Assembly (NCBI RefSeq): GCF_947179165.1
Contig: NC_077240.1
Location: 74,805,501-74,869,500 of the forward strand
Length of the DNA: 64,000 nt
DNA from: Solanum dulcamara
Taxonomy: Eukaryota; Streptophyta; Magnoliopsida; Solanales; Solanaceae
Direction: 5' to 3'
A program made the position numbers and the translations under genes. Shown one piece after another: positions 21,437 to 33,340 of the stretch. The first letter of the stretch is position 1, and every line of letters begins with the position of its first letter. The notes beneath the pieces are model-generated. The model saw only the letters and a program-made list of their open reading frames with translations, ran no database searches and had not been told where the DNA came from.

Positions 21437-22730
21437 ATGAGTGAGTTTCCTAAAGTCTTTCCTAAAGATCTACCCAAAATCCCTTCTGATAGAGAGATAA
21501 ACTTTGGTATTGATGTCCTTGTTGAGTTGAAAGAACAGCTGAAAGACCTCCTATATAAGGGATTTATTAGGCCAGGTGTCTCACCTTGGGGCGCTCCTGT
21601 CCTATTTATGCGAAAGAAAGACAGATTTCTTAGAATGTGCATTGATTACCAGCAACTGAACAAGGTCACTATAAAGAACAAGTATCCTTTCCCCAGGATA
21701 GATGATTTATTTGACCAACTTCAGGGTGCCACATGCTTCTCTAAGATAGACCTCAGATCAGGCTATCATCAATTGAAAGTGAGAGAATGTGACATCCCGA
21801 AGATGGATTTTCGAACCTGCTATGGTCATTTTGAGCTTCTTATTATGTCCTTTGGATTGAAAAATACTCCTGCAACTTTTATTGACCTCATGAACCAGGT
21901 ATTCAAGCCATACCTAGATACATTTTTTATTGTCTTCATCGATGATATTTTGGTCTACTCTAGAAGTAAGAGTGAGCATGCTAACCACCTTAGGATTGTC
22001 CTTCAAACTCTTAAGGAGAGAGAGTTGTATGCTAAGTTTTTGAAGTGTGAGTTTTGCTTGCGTCTGTAGCATTCCTACGCCATATTATATATGGTGATGG
22101 AATTCGAGTTGATACTCAAAAGATTGAGGCAGTTAAGAACTGGCCCAGACCCACCTCTCCAACTGACATAATGAGTTTCTTAGGTTTGGCTGGTTACTAC
22201 AGGAGGTTTGTTGAGAGATTATCATTCATATCCTCACTATTGACTAAGATGACTCAGAAAAAGGCTAAGTTTCAATGGTTTAATGCTTGTGCCAAAAGCT
22301 TTTAAGAGTTGAAAGCTAGATTGACTACTGCTCCAGTACTGTCCCTACGCGAGAGAACGGATGGTTTTGTAATCTATTGTGATGCTTTCAGAGTTGGGTT
22401 GGGATGTGTCTTGATGCAGAAAGGTAAGGTCATTGCCTATGCCTTCAGGCACCTTAAGACTCATGAGAGGAAGTACCCCACTCATGACCTTGAGTTGGCA
22501 GTTGTGGTATTTGCTCTTAAGATCTGGTGTCACTATCTTTATGGTGTATATGTGGATTTATTCACGGACCGCAAGAGCTTACAGTATGTATTCAGTCAGA
22601 AGGAGCTGAACTTGAGGCAGAGGAGATGGCTAGAGTTGCTAAAGTATTATGACATGAGCATTCTCTACCACCTAGGTAAAACAAACATAGTTGTCGAGCT
22701 CTAAGCAAGCTATCCATGGGGAGTACGGCC
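21437..22730 (+). pseudogene. Gypsy element A reverse transcriptase and RNase H
   Basis: RT reads [55 protein letters not shown] and [16 protein letters not shown] with the catalytic D-D pair of the Y/F-I-D-D box intact. A frameshift near 22055-22070 moves the frame before VDTQKIEAVKNWPRP. A TAA at about 22303 stops the frame after CAKSF. RNase H follows (22309-22704) with [20 protein letters not shown] and [21 protein letters not shown] further shift near 22690 breaks the segment at NIVVEL. Three breaks in all. Confidence 0.94.
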
Positions 22731-22862
22731 CATGTAGAAGAGGATAAAAAGGAGTTGGCAAAGGAAGTGCATAGACTTGCACGTTTGGGAGTTCAACTTA
22801 TTAACTCTAGTGAGGGCGGTACAATAGTCTAGAATGGAGCTGAATCATCTCTAGTTGCATAA

Positions 22863-23780
22863 GTGAAATTAAAGCAAGATCAAGACCCCATTCTCCTTCA
22901 ACTGAAAGACGAGGTTCACAAGCAGAAGGTAATGGTTTTTTTCAAAGGGGGAGATGGAGTATTGAGATATCAAGGGAGATTATATGTTCCAAGTGTTGAT
23001 GGTATTCGAGAGAGAATCATGGCAAAAACCTATAATTCCAAGTATTCTATCCATCCAGGTTCGACAAAGATGTACCACGACTTGAGAGAAGTATTCTGGT
23101 GGAGTGGAATGAAGAGAGATATAGCAGAGTTTGTGTCTAAATGCCCGAACTGCCAACAAGTTAAAGTTGAGCACCAAAGGCCTTGCAGAGTGACTCAAAA
23201 TATAGAGATCCTGGAATGGAAGTGTGATATAATCAACATGGACTTCATTATTGGTTTACTGCGAACCCGCAAACAACATGACTCTATTTGGGTGATTGTG
23301 GATAGGATGACCAAATCAGCTCATTTCTTGCCGATTAAGACTACGGACACCGCAGAGGATTATGCCAAACTGTATCTTAGAGAGATTTTTTAGATTGCAT
23401 GGAGTTCCTTTGTCTATCATCTCAGATAAGGGAGCTCAATTCACTGCTCAGTTTTGGAAGTCGTTTCAGAAGGGTTTGGGTTCAAGAGTGAACCTTAGTA
23501 CTGCTTTTCATCCGCAGACAGACGGCCAGGCAGAGCATACGATATAAAATTTGGAGGATATGTTGTGAGCCTGTGCCATCAACTTCAAAGGTAATTGGGA
23601 TGATCATTTACCTCTTATTGAGTTTGCATACAATAATAGCTTATATTCGAGTATTCAAATGGCTCCTTATGAAGCTCTATATAGGGGAAGATGTAGATCA
23701 CCAATTGGTTGGTTCAAAGTTGGTGAAGCTGAGTTGATTGGACCAGACTTAGTTCTCCAAGCTATGGAGAAAGTGAAAAC
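22863..23780 (+). pseudogene. Gypsy element A integrase (broken)
   Basis: The zinc-binding HHCC part reads HPGSTKMYHDLREVFWWSGM and CPNCQQVKVEHQRP. The catalytic core has MDFIIGLLRTRKQHDSIWVI with the first Asp, then SIISDKGAQFTAQFWKS with the second Asp and TAFHPQTDGQAEHTI with Glu. So all D-D-E residues remain, but a frameshift at about 23385-23392, in a run of six T residues, separates the first Asp from the others. A stop follows AEHTI at 23545-23547, and a TGA soon after breaks NLEDML. Downstream ANNSY-like EFAYNNS and MAPYEALYR remain readable. Confidence 0.93.
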
Positions 23781-23792
23781 CATCAAGAGAGG

Positions 23793-24268
23793 TTGAGGAC
23801 TGCTCAGAGTCGCCAGAAATCCTACACTAATGTTAGGAAGAGAGATTTGGAGTTCGAAATGTATGATTGGGTATACTTGAAAGTTTCACCCATGAAAGGT
23901 TTGATGAGATTTGAAAATAAAGGGAAGCTTAGTCCCCGCTACAATTGTCCTTATCAGATTGTTAAGAGGGTTGGTAACGTAGCCTATGAATTGGAGTTGC
24001 CCCCAGAATTAGTAGCTATTCATCCCGTGTTTCAATTCTCTATGCTTAAGAAGTGTTTGGGAGATTCTTCACTTATTGTCCCGACTGAGAGCATTGGGGT
24101 GAAAGAGAGTTTGAGTTATAAAGAGATTCCAATCCAAATTCTTGATCGTCAAGTTCGCAAATTAAGAACTAAGGAAGTGACATCTGTCAAAGTCCTATGG
24201 AGAAATTAATTTGTTGAAAAGGCAACATGGGAAGCTGAAGAAGATATGAAGGCTAAATATCCTCATCT
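23793..24268 (+). pseudogene. Gypsy element A integrase C-terminus, chromodomain-like
   Basis: Reads RQKSYTNVRKRDLEFEMYDW, VYLKVSPMKGLMRF, ELPPELVAIHPVFQFSMLKK, then [20 protein letters not shown] and SVKVLWRN, where a TAA (about 24207-24209) interrupts; the frame goes on as FVEKATWEAEEDMKAKYPHL. This C-terminal part of plant chromoviruses is thought to target insertion to chromatin. Its end lies near 24320. Confidence 0.9.
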
Positions 24269-24470
24269 ATTCGTGCCTTCCAAGGATGATGTTCAAGGTA
24301 ATATTCCTTACTTCTACCTTTGAGTCGATGTATATTCTTGAGTTTGAGTCTTTACTATTTCAGTGTGTGTTGTTTGAACATTTGAGTATCGGAGTTTTTG
24401 AGAAATTGATGTCTTGATGATATTCGTTATTCATTTCCCCTAGTTTCATCTTCATTCGAGGACGAATGAT

Positions 24471-24486
24471 CCCAAGGTGGAGATAT
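24471..24486 (+). promoter_or_regulatory. Polypurine tract of element A
   Basis: CCCAAGGTGGAGATAT directly abuts the 3' LTR start TGTAACAC. Confidence 0.8.
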
Positions 24487-26627
24487 TGTAACACCCCCTA
24501 AAACGTTATATGTGGTGTTACGAAAATGATACTACTTTTATATTTTGGGAATAACTTTTCATAGAATAGTCCAAATTAGATAATTCAAATTTTTGAATAA
24601 CTCCAATGGCATTACCTACAACTTTCATGAAAACCATATATTAAGATTCGAAGGATACGTAGGTTAAAGAAATTAATTTTGGTAAGACATGGTGTTGTGA
24701 CAAAATGGAGTGTTTGTAGAAGAAAAATCATATCTCAAGGTAGGATCCTCTAAATCGGTTGATTCTTGAATGACATGAACGTTTACTTCTAGATCTACAA
24801 TTTATATGAAGACACCAAATCCTAATTAAGAAGTTATCTTGTTCAAACGCAGCTCTGAAAAAAGGTATTCCGTTAAAAGAAGGTTCATCTCACCAACCAT
24901 GGAAAGATCTAGATTTATTTGACATCACCCATGACATCAATAGTCCTTCATTTTACATCATCCATGAGATCACAATCCTCCATTCAATTTTCAAGATCAT
25001 CCTTTGTAATTATTTTTATTTATTATTAGGTCCCTCCTCCACACCTATAAATACCCACCTTATTTCCTCATTTTATTCATTAAACTTTCTCAAGCAACTC
25101 TTCTCTCTATACACCTCTTTACTCATTCTCAAATATAGTTTTAGTTTTTAGTAGTGTAGAAATACTATTCCGGTGATTCTTATACTCCGGGTAGTACAAA
25201 CAATGCTCCGGCGAGGAGAAAAGGCTAGGGGTTCAAGTAAGGTCACTGAGTTCTTCAATTCAGAGTAAAGATTCGAATTCCAGGTATGTAAGATTATTTA
25301 TAGCATTGGATTGAGTTCGTCTATGTGCCCAATATATAAATTAATCGTAATTGAGTTATAGTTCAGTTTTAACCAAATCTTGAATTCTAAATGAATTAAT
25401 TCTTCTTGTATTGAGTTAGATATATTTATGGATTGAGATTATTATTGTTTTTATCTCTCATATTATTGCAATTATTTTTCATTGCCACTTTCCCATGAAC
25501 CCTAATTGATTTGATGTTCATGAATATTTTTACACGTGTTTTGAGTAAATATGTTGGCTTTTAATATTTATTGACAAAAAGAGTGATTTGAATTAATACT
25601 TAAATGTATTTTATTGAGTTTTGAAATAGCAAAAGAATTGTGTTTAAATGAATTTGAGTAAATGATGATTTGAGCAAGTTGTTTTGATTCGATGTAAATA
25701 ATGTTTTGAAGTGTAATGATTTATGAAGAGGTAATAAGATGAGTTTGATGTTTTTACAATAAGACTAGATGATGATGTTAATATGAGCACATATTTTGGG
25801 AGTAGTATTAAGCACCGAGTTGGGTAAGATTTTAATTGACTCAAACCCCAGAACTACGTAGCCAGCGTAGGATGGAGTCTATATCTCTTAAGTCCCAAAA
25901 AGAGGACTTTGATGATTGGATCCAATATGGTGATGTCCTTTACCCTGACAAGGTATAGGATGGATGTGGCAATGATATTGCTTCGTTGTATCATCATTAG
26001 CTTATAAGTGACGGTTGTCGGATAGAGAAACTCCCAACTGAGTAAGCATTGCTTATTAATATTATTTTTAAACTTGAATTACATATTGATGTTGAGTTCT
26101 GAGTGGAGTCTTCCTGAGAGGAATTTCTTGATGTTTGTCCTTACTTTCCTGCCATTTTACATACTTGTACATTCCATGTACTGACGTCATTCGACCTACA
26201 TCGTTTTATGATGCAAATACAGGTGTTAGACATTCTCAACAGGCGCATTATTGAAGATAATTACTTTTCAGCTATTTTGTGACACCTTCTTCTATTCGGA
26301 GGAACTCTTTATCCTTTTATTATTGTTAAGTATTATATTTCTTTTTCGGTAGCAATGGACATGTCATTGGCACCGTCTGATAGTATTAGAGGCTTCATAA
26401 ACAAAGTTTGATGATGTAATTGGAGTAGTTCTCCTTTGAAACTACTTCTTCTAAGAAATATTTATTTCATTTGATGTTGATGATGATGAGCCCACATAAG
26501 TATTCTTATTTTCAGTTAAGTATTCCGCTGATGAACGAATGAGTGATGAGACCAAGTGATTCTTTTAGAGGCGAGAGATGGTTTCTGAGTACCGGTCACG
26601 CCTAAGGTACCCTCTTGGGGCGTGACA
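24487..26627 (+). repeat. 3' LTR of gypsy element A
   Basis: 2,141 bp, from TGTAACACCCCCTAAAACG to GGGCGTGACA. Compared with the 5' LTR it lacks the AATTCTCGATG segment near the start and shows scattered substitutions, so a fair time has passed since insertion. The TATA box at 25046-25053 is kept. Confidence 0.95.
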
Positions 26628-27800
26628 TACTTTTTCTCCAAAAATGTTTCGTATTTCCAATTTATTATTTTTTCCTATCTCTGAATTCACCTTCAATGCA
26701 CTAAAATCCAACTACGTAAATTCAACTTCACAAATTTCCACCGTTTACCCAATGATGGCTGTTCATTGTTCAAACTTCATTCTTTATAGAGGATATCTTT
26801 GTTGCTAAGACTAAAATAACTATGCGGCTCTTAACTGGAGAAGAAAAATGTATGGTTACAATTTCTGAACTGGAAAAGAAAAACATTACACTTACCTTTT
26901 ATGTATGGTGGAAGCTTGAAACTTTATGTATATCTTGTTTAACTCCATGTTTTGCCTATTAATTTCTTATGATCGTCTTTGTTTATTATAGTTCATCTCT
27001 TAACCGTGCTGCTCTGAACTAGAAAACAACGTGTGGTTACAAATTTTGAACTGGAAAAGAGAAAGATTAAGATATGGTTACACTTCTAATCATTGCGTAT
27101 TTGTTTTATGGTTAATCATCAAAACAAAAACTCTTGAACATTGGAACAAAAAAATAAATCCTGAACTGCATCGTTGTCTTTGCCTCTTTTACACTTTGCT
27201 TTTATGTATGGCTGGAATTTTGAAACTTTATATATATTTTGTATATCATGTCTTTCTGATTATTGCCTTATGATCGTCTTTGTTTATTGCAGTTCATCTC
27301 TTAACCGCGCCGCTATGAACTGGAAAGAAAAAGGTATGGTTACATGTTGTGAACTGGAAAAGAGAAAGATTAAGGTATGGTTACAATTTTATTCATTGAC
27401 TATTTGTGCTCATGGTTAATGAGAAAATAAAATCCTGAACTTCGGACAAAAAATCCCCTTGAACTGCATCATTGCCTGTGCCACTTTTAACCTTTCCTTT
27501 TATGTATGGCTGGAGGCTTGAAACTTTATGCTTAGTTTGTATAGTCTTTTCTGTTGTTGCATTATGGTCGCCTTTTTTTTGTTGCAGTTCTTCTCTTTAC
27601 CAAGCTTTAGCCCATATTTAATTAATTTCAAAAGTTCTCCTCTGCTGACTTAGCAGTTGGGAAAAACGCCGCCTCAAATCCCTACACACCATCCAATTAT
27701 GATGTTTTATAAAGTTAATGTTTGTAAGACTAAAAAAATCGCAAAACTGTAAACTTGAAAAATAAAAACATTAAGGTATGGTTACAATTCTGTTCATTAT
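26628..27800 (+). repeat. 300-bp tandem repeats (three to four diverged copies)
   Basis: A unit of about 300 bp recurs. The marker CTTTTATGTATGG occurs at 26896, 27199 and 27497, and GGTATGGTTACA with TGAACTGGAAAAGA recurs at about 26850, 27031, 27333 and 27775. Further shared words are GAACTGCATCGTTG/GAACTGCATCATTG and TTATGATCGTCTTTGTTTAT. No unit is open in all frames. The sequence before 26830 is the flank of element A and shows no feature. Confidence 0.75.
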
Positions 27801-27884
27801 CTCTATGTGTTCAAGGTTAATAAACCAAAAAAAACTCCAGAACTGCATTGTTTTCTTTGCAATCTTCCGAACAACTTCCCTTCT

Positions 27885-28004
27885 ATGGCTTCTTCTACAA
27901 AAAAACCAAAAAAAATTAATGCAGGCATCGATATTCTGCACAGTGCAGCCACACTCGCTAAAGACCATACAGGTACAACTCTTTACCGTTTGCAAACACA
28001 ATGA
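27885..28004 (+). other. Exon-like open stretch, unrecognised (MASSTKKPKK..)
   Basis: A frame of 39 codons begins MASSTKKPKKINAGIDILHS and runs AATLAKDHTGTTLYRLQTQ to a TGA. After AKDHT the DNA reads CAG|GTACAA, a possible splice donor, so the coding part might end near 27970. A diverged copy, LHTASQLAKDH, lies at about 15308-15350 in the same repeat family. The start is low in AT compared with its surroundings. I do not recognise a protein family; it could be the first exon of a decayed gene copied with the repeat. Confidence 0.3.
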
Positions 28005-29371
28005 TGTACTTCTGTCCCATGAAAGTTTCACTGTTAGCCTTTGCTATGATTTCTCCCGTCTTCCTATTGATTTGACCCATCAATGCTAAAAAAAAAAACC
28101 ACAGTCCTCTACTAATACATGACACTCTTCCCTTTATTTAATATGTTTAGCTCTTTCCTTTACAATGTTTACCTTCCTAGGACTTCTCAAGGTTATTACT
28201 TTCGAACTCTCCAGTTTACCTTTTATTGCAAATTCGGCATCTATAAAACAACCCAGCACCGCAAGCTCTTCCCTTTAAAAACATCGTAGCTAAGTACTTT
28301 CGATAGTGAAAATCTCTATAACAGATACTAAGAAGTGATCTACCAAATGCTCATGGATAAGCTTAACGAGAATGATATGCAAAACTTTTAGACATGAATC
28401 TGTGGTAAAATAAGGACACTTGGATATTCTCTGTTTGATTGCTCTTTTATGATATTTGTTTGGGTTGGAGTTTGACCTTTGAAGCCTTAGTAGTTTGTGC
28501 CGGACAGCTTGTCTAGGGTGAGAATTGATATTGCGGGCCAAAGTTCGGGATTGGTACAATGCGAGAGAGCTGTGGTAGGCTCAAATTTGAGAAAAACAAG
28601 CAACTTATCAACTTAAACAATGAAGGAAAAGGAAATATGGGTTGGCATATAAGTTGAGAAAGCAATGAGAAACTGGAAATAGATCTTACTGAATGCTTTC
28701 ACTTTCACTTCAGAGTATATAGAAGTTATGCTTAACAATTTAATGGGATTGCCTTTAGTAATTGTTGTGTCTCTTCTATATTTTGAAGGGAAAATATTTT
28801 AAATTATTTGGATAGTACAAAAGAATTACTTCGTAAATACAATTATGTGAATTTGTGCTTCTAATGAATAGGTACGTATTTTTATATGGAGGTAGAGGAT
28901 ACTTTGAAGCCCCTACTTTCATTAAAAAATTGTTTTTAAAGAAGTATTTCAGAATGTAGGTCATACAGTTGTCGAATGAGACGAGACATTTTATACACAT
29001 TTTGAATTTTCTTCATCCATTAGAACATATCCTTACTATAAATGGTGTACACAATCTAAAAGGTAAACGGATAACGAATGATCATGGGTAAATTTGAGGC
29101 TCAGAAGCTAAATCTATAAATGTGCATCTGTTGTAACAAAAGGATATTTGGAGTTTCTCTGTTTGTTTGCTCTTTCATAGTATAATTGGATTTTAACTGC
29201 TGAAACCTCATTAGTTTTTGAGGGCAGATTGTTCGGGTTAACAAGTGATTTTACAGGCCATCGTAGGGCTTACACTAGAACAAGTGAAATTCAATGGCTT
29301 GAACGATCCATTGCATAATCAAGTGAAATTTACTCCCAATGCAGGTGGAAATCAATGGCTTAGTATTATAA
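28005..29371. repeat. Old diverged repeat locus, right part
   Basis: 28010-28290 is the third copy of the repeat described at 15283. Beyond it a second pair is seen: 28390-28560 and 29115-29285 share words such as ATTCTCTGTTTGATTGCTC, CCTTAGTAGTTTGTG/CCTCATTAGTTTTTG and GGGCCAAAGTTCGGG/AGGCCATCGTAGGGC, spaced about 740 bp. No intact frame is present. The last five bases, TATAA (29367-29371), are the left target duplication of family-B element B. Confidence 0.55.
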
Positions 29372-29725
29372 TGTAACGATCTATCCCCATCTTTAGTAAT
29401 AGGTCAATGGGGAAGGATTTTGATCCAAAAAACTTTGGGTAGTAACTTTGAAAAAACTTAGCCTAGGCCAGACTTGGACCAATTCTGAGTCAGGTGAAGT
29501 ATAGGGTGATCATGTGAAATATAGGAGGTCAAACCTCTAAATTGATTGGATAGGCTGATAGCCAGAACGATACAGAGCATTTACAGCTTCACAAAATTGT
29601 ATTCAGGCGAGTAAACTCCCGGAATCGAAATTGGCGTGAAGAGTATATTTTAATACGTCTTTAGAAGAGGATGTGTTGTGAAATGGGGGCTTGGAGCACA
29701 AACTACGAGCTCACTATTTCCGCAT

Positions 29726-29743
29726 ATCCCGCCAGAGCGGGAT
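29726..29743. repeat. Perfect hairpin in element B LTR
   Basis: ATCCCGC stem, CAGA loop, GCGGGAT; the reverse-complement counterpart of the motif in the two minus-strand LTRs. A partial second copy (CGTCAGAGCGGGAC) follows at 29750-29763. Confidence 0.8.
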
Positions 29744-30365
29744 TATTTTCGTCAGAGCGGGACAGTCACGACTTAAGTCGTAACAAAGTCCAGAAACTGT
29801 CTTTTTCTGCAAAATCAGTTTCTTGGACTTTGAGAGGTGACCTAGGGAAAATTCTATCAAGTTTTCACGAATTTACACGTTTAAGGTAAGGATTTTACTT
29901 TCTAAATTCATACTTTGATTCCTATAACCTAGAAAGTATGGTGGATAATCATTGGCGCGGGGGAGGGGGGTTGAACTGAAAACCTATGGTTGAAAATAGC
30001 CCTAGGGTGAGGTTAGGATCATGGATTTTTTCTAAAGTGTGAATTGTGTTATATTTCATGATAGTTAGGCCATTGTGTTGATCCTTTATATGTATTTATA
30101 ATTTTTTAGAACAAGAATGAGAAAACAAACCCGAAAAGGGAAGACTCTTGCATTGTAAGGTTGTTGAAGCGTGAATTTGAGGTAGGTGATTATCTAGTTT
30201 CCCATGTGTCTTATATACTTGTTAAATTGCTTCATGATATGCATGTGTGTATATGAATAGGGAAACATGCGAGATTATGTGTGAAATAATCACTTGCTCT
30301 CCTATTTTTATGATGAACATATTCTTGGTGATATAAATAATGCAAATATTGAATGTAATTGTGAT

Positions 30366-30497
30366 TGTGGTATCTTTGGATTGAATGTCATGTTCCGACA
30401 CATATTTTGATCGGGTGCCACGCTCCGACACATAATTGGATCGAGTGTCACATTTCGACAGATATTTGGATCGGGTGTCACGTTTCGACATAAAGTT
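30366..30497. repeat. 30-bp LTR minisatellite in element B
   Basis: Four imperfect copies of the unit GGATCGGGTGTCACGTTCCGACA plus spacer, the reverse complement of the array in the minus-strand LTRs. Confidence 0.88.
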
Positions 30498-31184
30498 GAT
30501 TGTTTGTAGGTCCCTTGAGAGGACCCTTGTGTGAAGTTATAGCATGTGGAAGACAATGAGTTGTGATATTGATGAATATGGTTGAACTTAAGATTAGTTA
30601 ACTTATTTTGTATATGTATATGTCTATTGTGTTAAATTTACTTGTCTATGAACCGCTTACTGGCTAACTGCGTGATCCTACTAATACACTGTTGTTTTTG
30701 TGTACTAATACTACTCTTGCTCTGCCTTTTGTTGAGTACAGGGCATATTCAGCTGACTGCGGAGAGACCTCTTCTAGAGGAGTGATTGTGTTTTTGAGTT
30801 CAAGGATGACCTGTTCCTTCAGGCTACCATGAACTCTATTATTATATCTAGTCCTTTATTTTTCAGGACTTAGATATTCAAATAATAGTTTATTTGTTAA
30901 TGGTTTCTATTTGAAGTTGTACTCCTGTTCTTGACTTGTTAGTTTTAGAGTTTTGGTACGATTACTTTCAATTCCTAGAGTGTGTTTACTTCCACGCATT
31001 TTGAGTTTATAACTAGTTGGTTTCTGAGTTTATGAGGACTTAGTATTTATCTTTGATTTAAACCTATTTCCGCATCTTTAAGTTGTGTATACCTGTGTTT
31101 ATTGTTGTTGGGATGTTTAGAATGGTTCTCCCACCGAAGAGTTAGAGTGGGTGTCAGTCACGGCTGGTCGGGGTCATGACAAAG

Positions 31185-31198
31185 TAGGTATCAGAGCC
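31185..31198 (+). promoter_or_regulatory. Primer binding site of element B
   Basis: TAGGTATCAGAGCC just inside the 5' LTR, one base away from the initiator tRNA-Met type site. Confidence 0.85.
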
Positions 31199-31400
31199 TA
31201 GGTTCATTGATCTCGTTGTACCAAAACAAATCTAGTAGAGTCTTGTGGAATGGTAAGGAGACGTCTGTACTTTTCTTTGAGAGGCTACAGGATTTTAGGA
31301 AAAGATTCATTATTTTCTTTCCTTTGTGATATGAATTGATTCTAATTGGTATCTGGAGATACAAATTGGTATCTAACCTCTTTTAGTCTCTTTTCTGCAG

Positions 31401-32900
31401 ATGGTCAATACTCGTTATAACGGTGTCAGGCCCGTAGCTCCAGTGAATCCAGAGGAAGAGCTAGTCGTTCGAGGGAGTGGCAGAGGAAGAGGCAGGAGAG
31501 GAAGAGCAGCACCTGCTTAAGTGGAGATCTCTATTGAGGAGGTGTTGGTAGACGAGGCCCCTCCTGCTCCCCAGAATAAGTTAAAGGGAGAGGAAGAAGC
31601 TGGAGAAGGACAAAAGCAGGCTGAACAGTAGGAGGACGCCCAAACCGGGTCTGCTTGTATTCCCCCTCTAGATCCACTATTAGCTCAGCAGATCATGGCC
31701 TTCCTGAGTGGGTTGGCTGGTACTGGCACCATCCCCACCATGCCTGCAGTACCTGCTCCTGTTAAGCGTCTGTTTGCTACTGCAGCTCATCCATCTGATG
31801 AGGTGGTAGGAACAGATGCACTTTTCAGGCCACTAATAGGTTCTGTGATGACTGTACTGAGCATGACATCTTCACCAAGTTCCTCAAATTCAAATCTCCA
31901 ATCTTCTATGGTACTGAAAAAAATGCTTATGAATTTATTCTTGATTATTATGAGAGGTTGTACAAGATAAGTATAGTGCATTAGCATGGAGTGGAGTTTG
32001 TGACTTTTCAGTTATAGGGTGAGACCAAGTAGTGGTGCAGGGCTTATATTGAGTGTCGTTCGTCTTTGTTACCCCCACTTACTTGGATTCAATTCCATGA
32101 TCTGTTCCTAGAAAAGTATGTGCCCCATACTCTGAGGGACAAGAAGAAGGATGAGTTTGTGGCCCTTAAGTAGGGAGGGTTATCAGTGGCTGCTTATAAG
32201 GCCAAGTTTCATGCATTATCCAGGTACGTTACTTAGCTGATCACTACAGAGGATGAGAGGATCAGGTTGTTCTTGAAAGGGTTGAACCCCAAGTTTCACG
32301 TACTTTCTGTCCATATGACTTCATTTGGCAGGAGTTTCAACGAAGTCACATACTTTGTTGAGAAGGTTGAAGGTGTGAAGAAAGATGGGCAGGCCAAAGA
32401 TTTGGATAAGAAGCTTAAGAGTACAGGCAACTTTCGGGGATCATATTTCATAGGGTCAGGCAGGCCGTCGATTGCAGCCCGACCAATTCAGTCAGCACTG
32501 CCCGCTTCTGCTGGTAGTGATTCAGGTACTCCACAATAGCATCCGACCTATGATGGTTAGGGAGCACCATTTCCAGGTAGCCGTCGTCCTTTGATGGCGG
32601 TTATTTTAATTATGGAGAGTCGGACAATATATAGAAGGAGTGCCCTCACCCTTGTGGGATAGTTTCATCCCCCCACCAGGCTAGAGCAGTGGTCCCAACA
32701 GTTAGAGGGAGCAATGAAAGAGGACATTCACAGGTTGGGCGAGGAGGCAATTGGAGAGGTTGTGGGGGCCAAGGTAACGGTAGTACAGGTCGAAGAGCAG
32801 TCCATCTAGGCAAGCAGGTAGTCCGTCAGGATGATCGGGCTCAGTTTTATGCATTTTCTGGTAAGACCAATGTAGAGGTGTCTGACGTTGTTATCACAGG
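31401..32900 (+). pseudogene. Gypsy element B gag (broken)
   Basis: Gag starts MVNTRYNGVRPVAPVNPEEE at 31401 with an Arg/Gly-rich segment (GRGRGRRGRAA). TAA near 31519 and TAG near 31629 interrupt it. The capsid core is readable across frames as [40 protein letters not shown] and FLKGLNPKFHVLSVHMTSFG (32267-32539). The part from 32081 onward is contained in the first unit of the 1,409-bp duplication and appears again at 33490. At least six stops are present. The zinc-knuckle expected before the protease was not recognised. Confidence 0.9.
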
Positions 32901-32921
32901 TACTATTCTTGTTGTGATCGA

Positions 32922-33340
32922 ATGGCTACTGTTTTGTTTGATCCGAGTTCCACTTATTCTTATGTGTCTGTGAAATATGTCTTGGATTTTAATGCACTGT
33001 GTGATATATTGGATGCCCCTATTCATGTTTTTACCCACGTTGGAGAGTCAGTCATAGTCACCCATGTGTATTGTGCTTGTTCTATTGTATTTATGGGATA
33101 CTAGACTTGGGTTGACCTAGTGATTTTAAACATGAAAGATTTTGATGTGATCTTAAGCATGACTTGGTTGTCTCCCTACTTTATTGTACTTAATTGCAAT
33201 GCAAAAACCATGGCTCTAGAGATCCCGGGAGGGAAAGGTTATAGTGGGAAGGGTGTACAAGCCTAAGCTAGCTATGGTCATATCATTTCTCCAGGCTAGA
33301 AAAATAGTGGGGCAGGGTTTTTTGGCTTATTTGGCCCATA
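32922..33340 (+). pseudogene. Element B protease region, first copy
   Basis: Reads MATVLFDPSSTYSYVSVKYV; the catalytic D-P-G-S type loop of this lineage has lost its Gly (now Ser). HVYCACSIVFMGY follows and a TAG breaks the frame at 33102-33104. Further on, LNMKDFDVILSMTWLSPYF is readable, with Gly of the usual ILGM replaced by Ser. Confidence 0.85.

Larger units (their letters stand above)
17304..26627 (+). mobile_element. Ty3/gypsy element A (complete length, decayed)
   Basis: Two long LTRs (17304-19456 and 24487-26627) start TGTAACA and end GTGACA and bracket gag, protease, reverse transcriptase, RNase H, integrase and a C-terminal chromodomain-like tail, in the order of Ty3/gypsy chromoviruses. 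The primer site is of initiator tRNA-Met type. Flanks are TACTC (17299-17303) and TACTT (26628-26632): a target duplication with one mismatch. The coding region has a handful of stops and frameshifts, so it is not autonomous. It split the repeat locus 15283-29371. Confidence 0.95.
29372..31181 (+). repeat. 5' LTR of element B
   Basis: 1,810 bp, family B. Contains the hairpin ATCCCGC-CAGA-GCGGGAT (29726-29743), the 30-bp minisatellite (30366-30497) and a G-run at about 29957-29970. Ends GGTCGGGGTCATGACA just before the primer site. Related to 12453-14247 and 56275-58181. Confidence 0.92.

Noticed and set aside
32847..33038. Minus-strand frame MGKNMNRGIQ.. repeated at 34256-34447
   Set aside because: Antisense shadow of the protease region, duplicated only because of the 1,409-bp tandem duplication.
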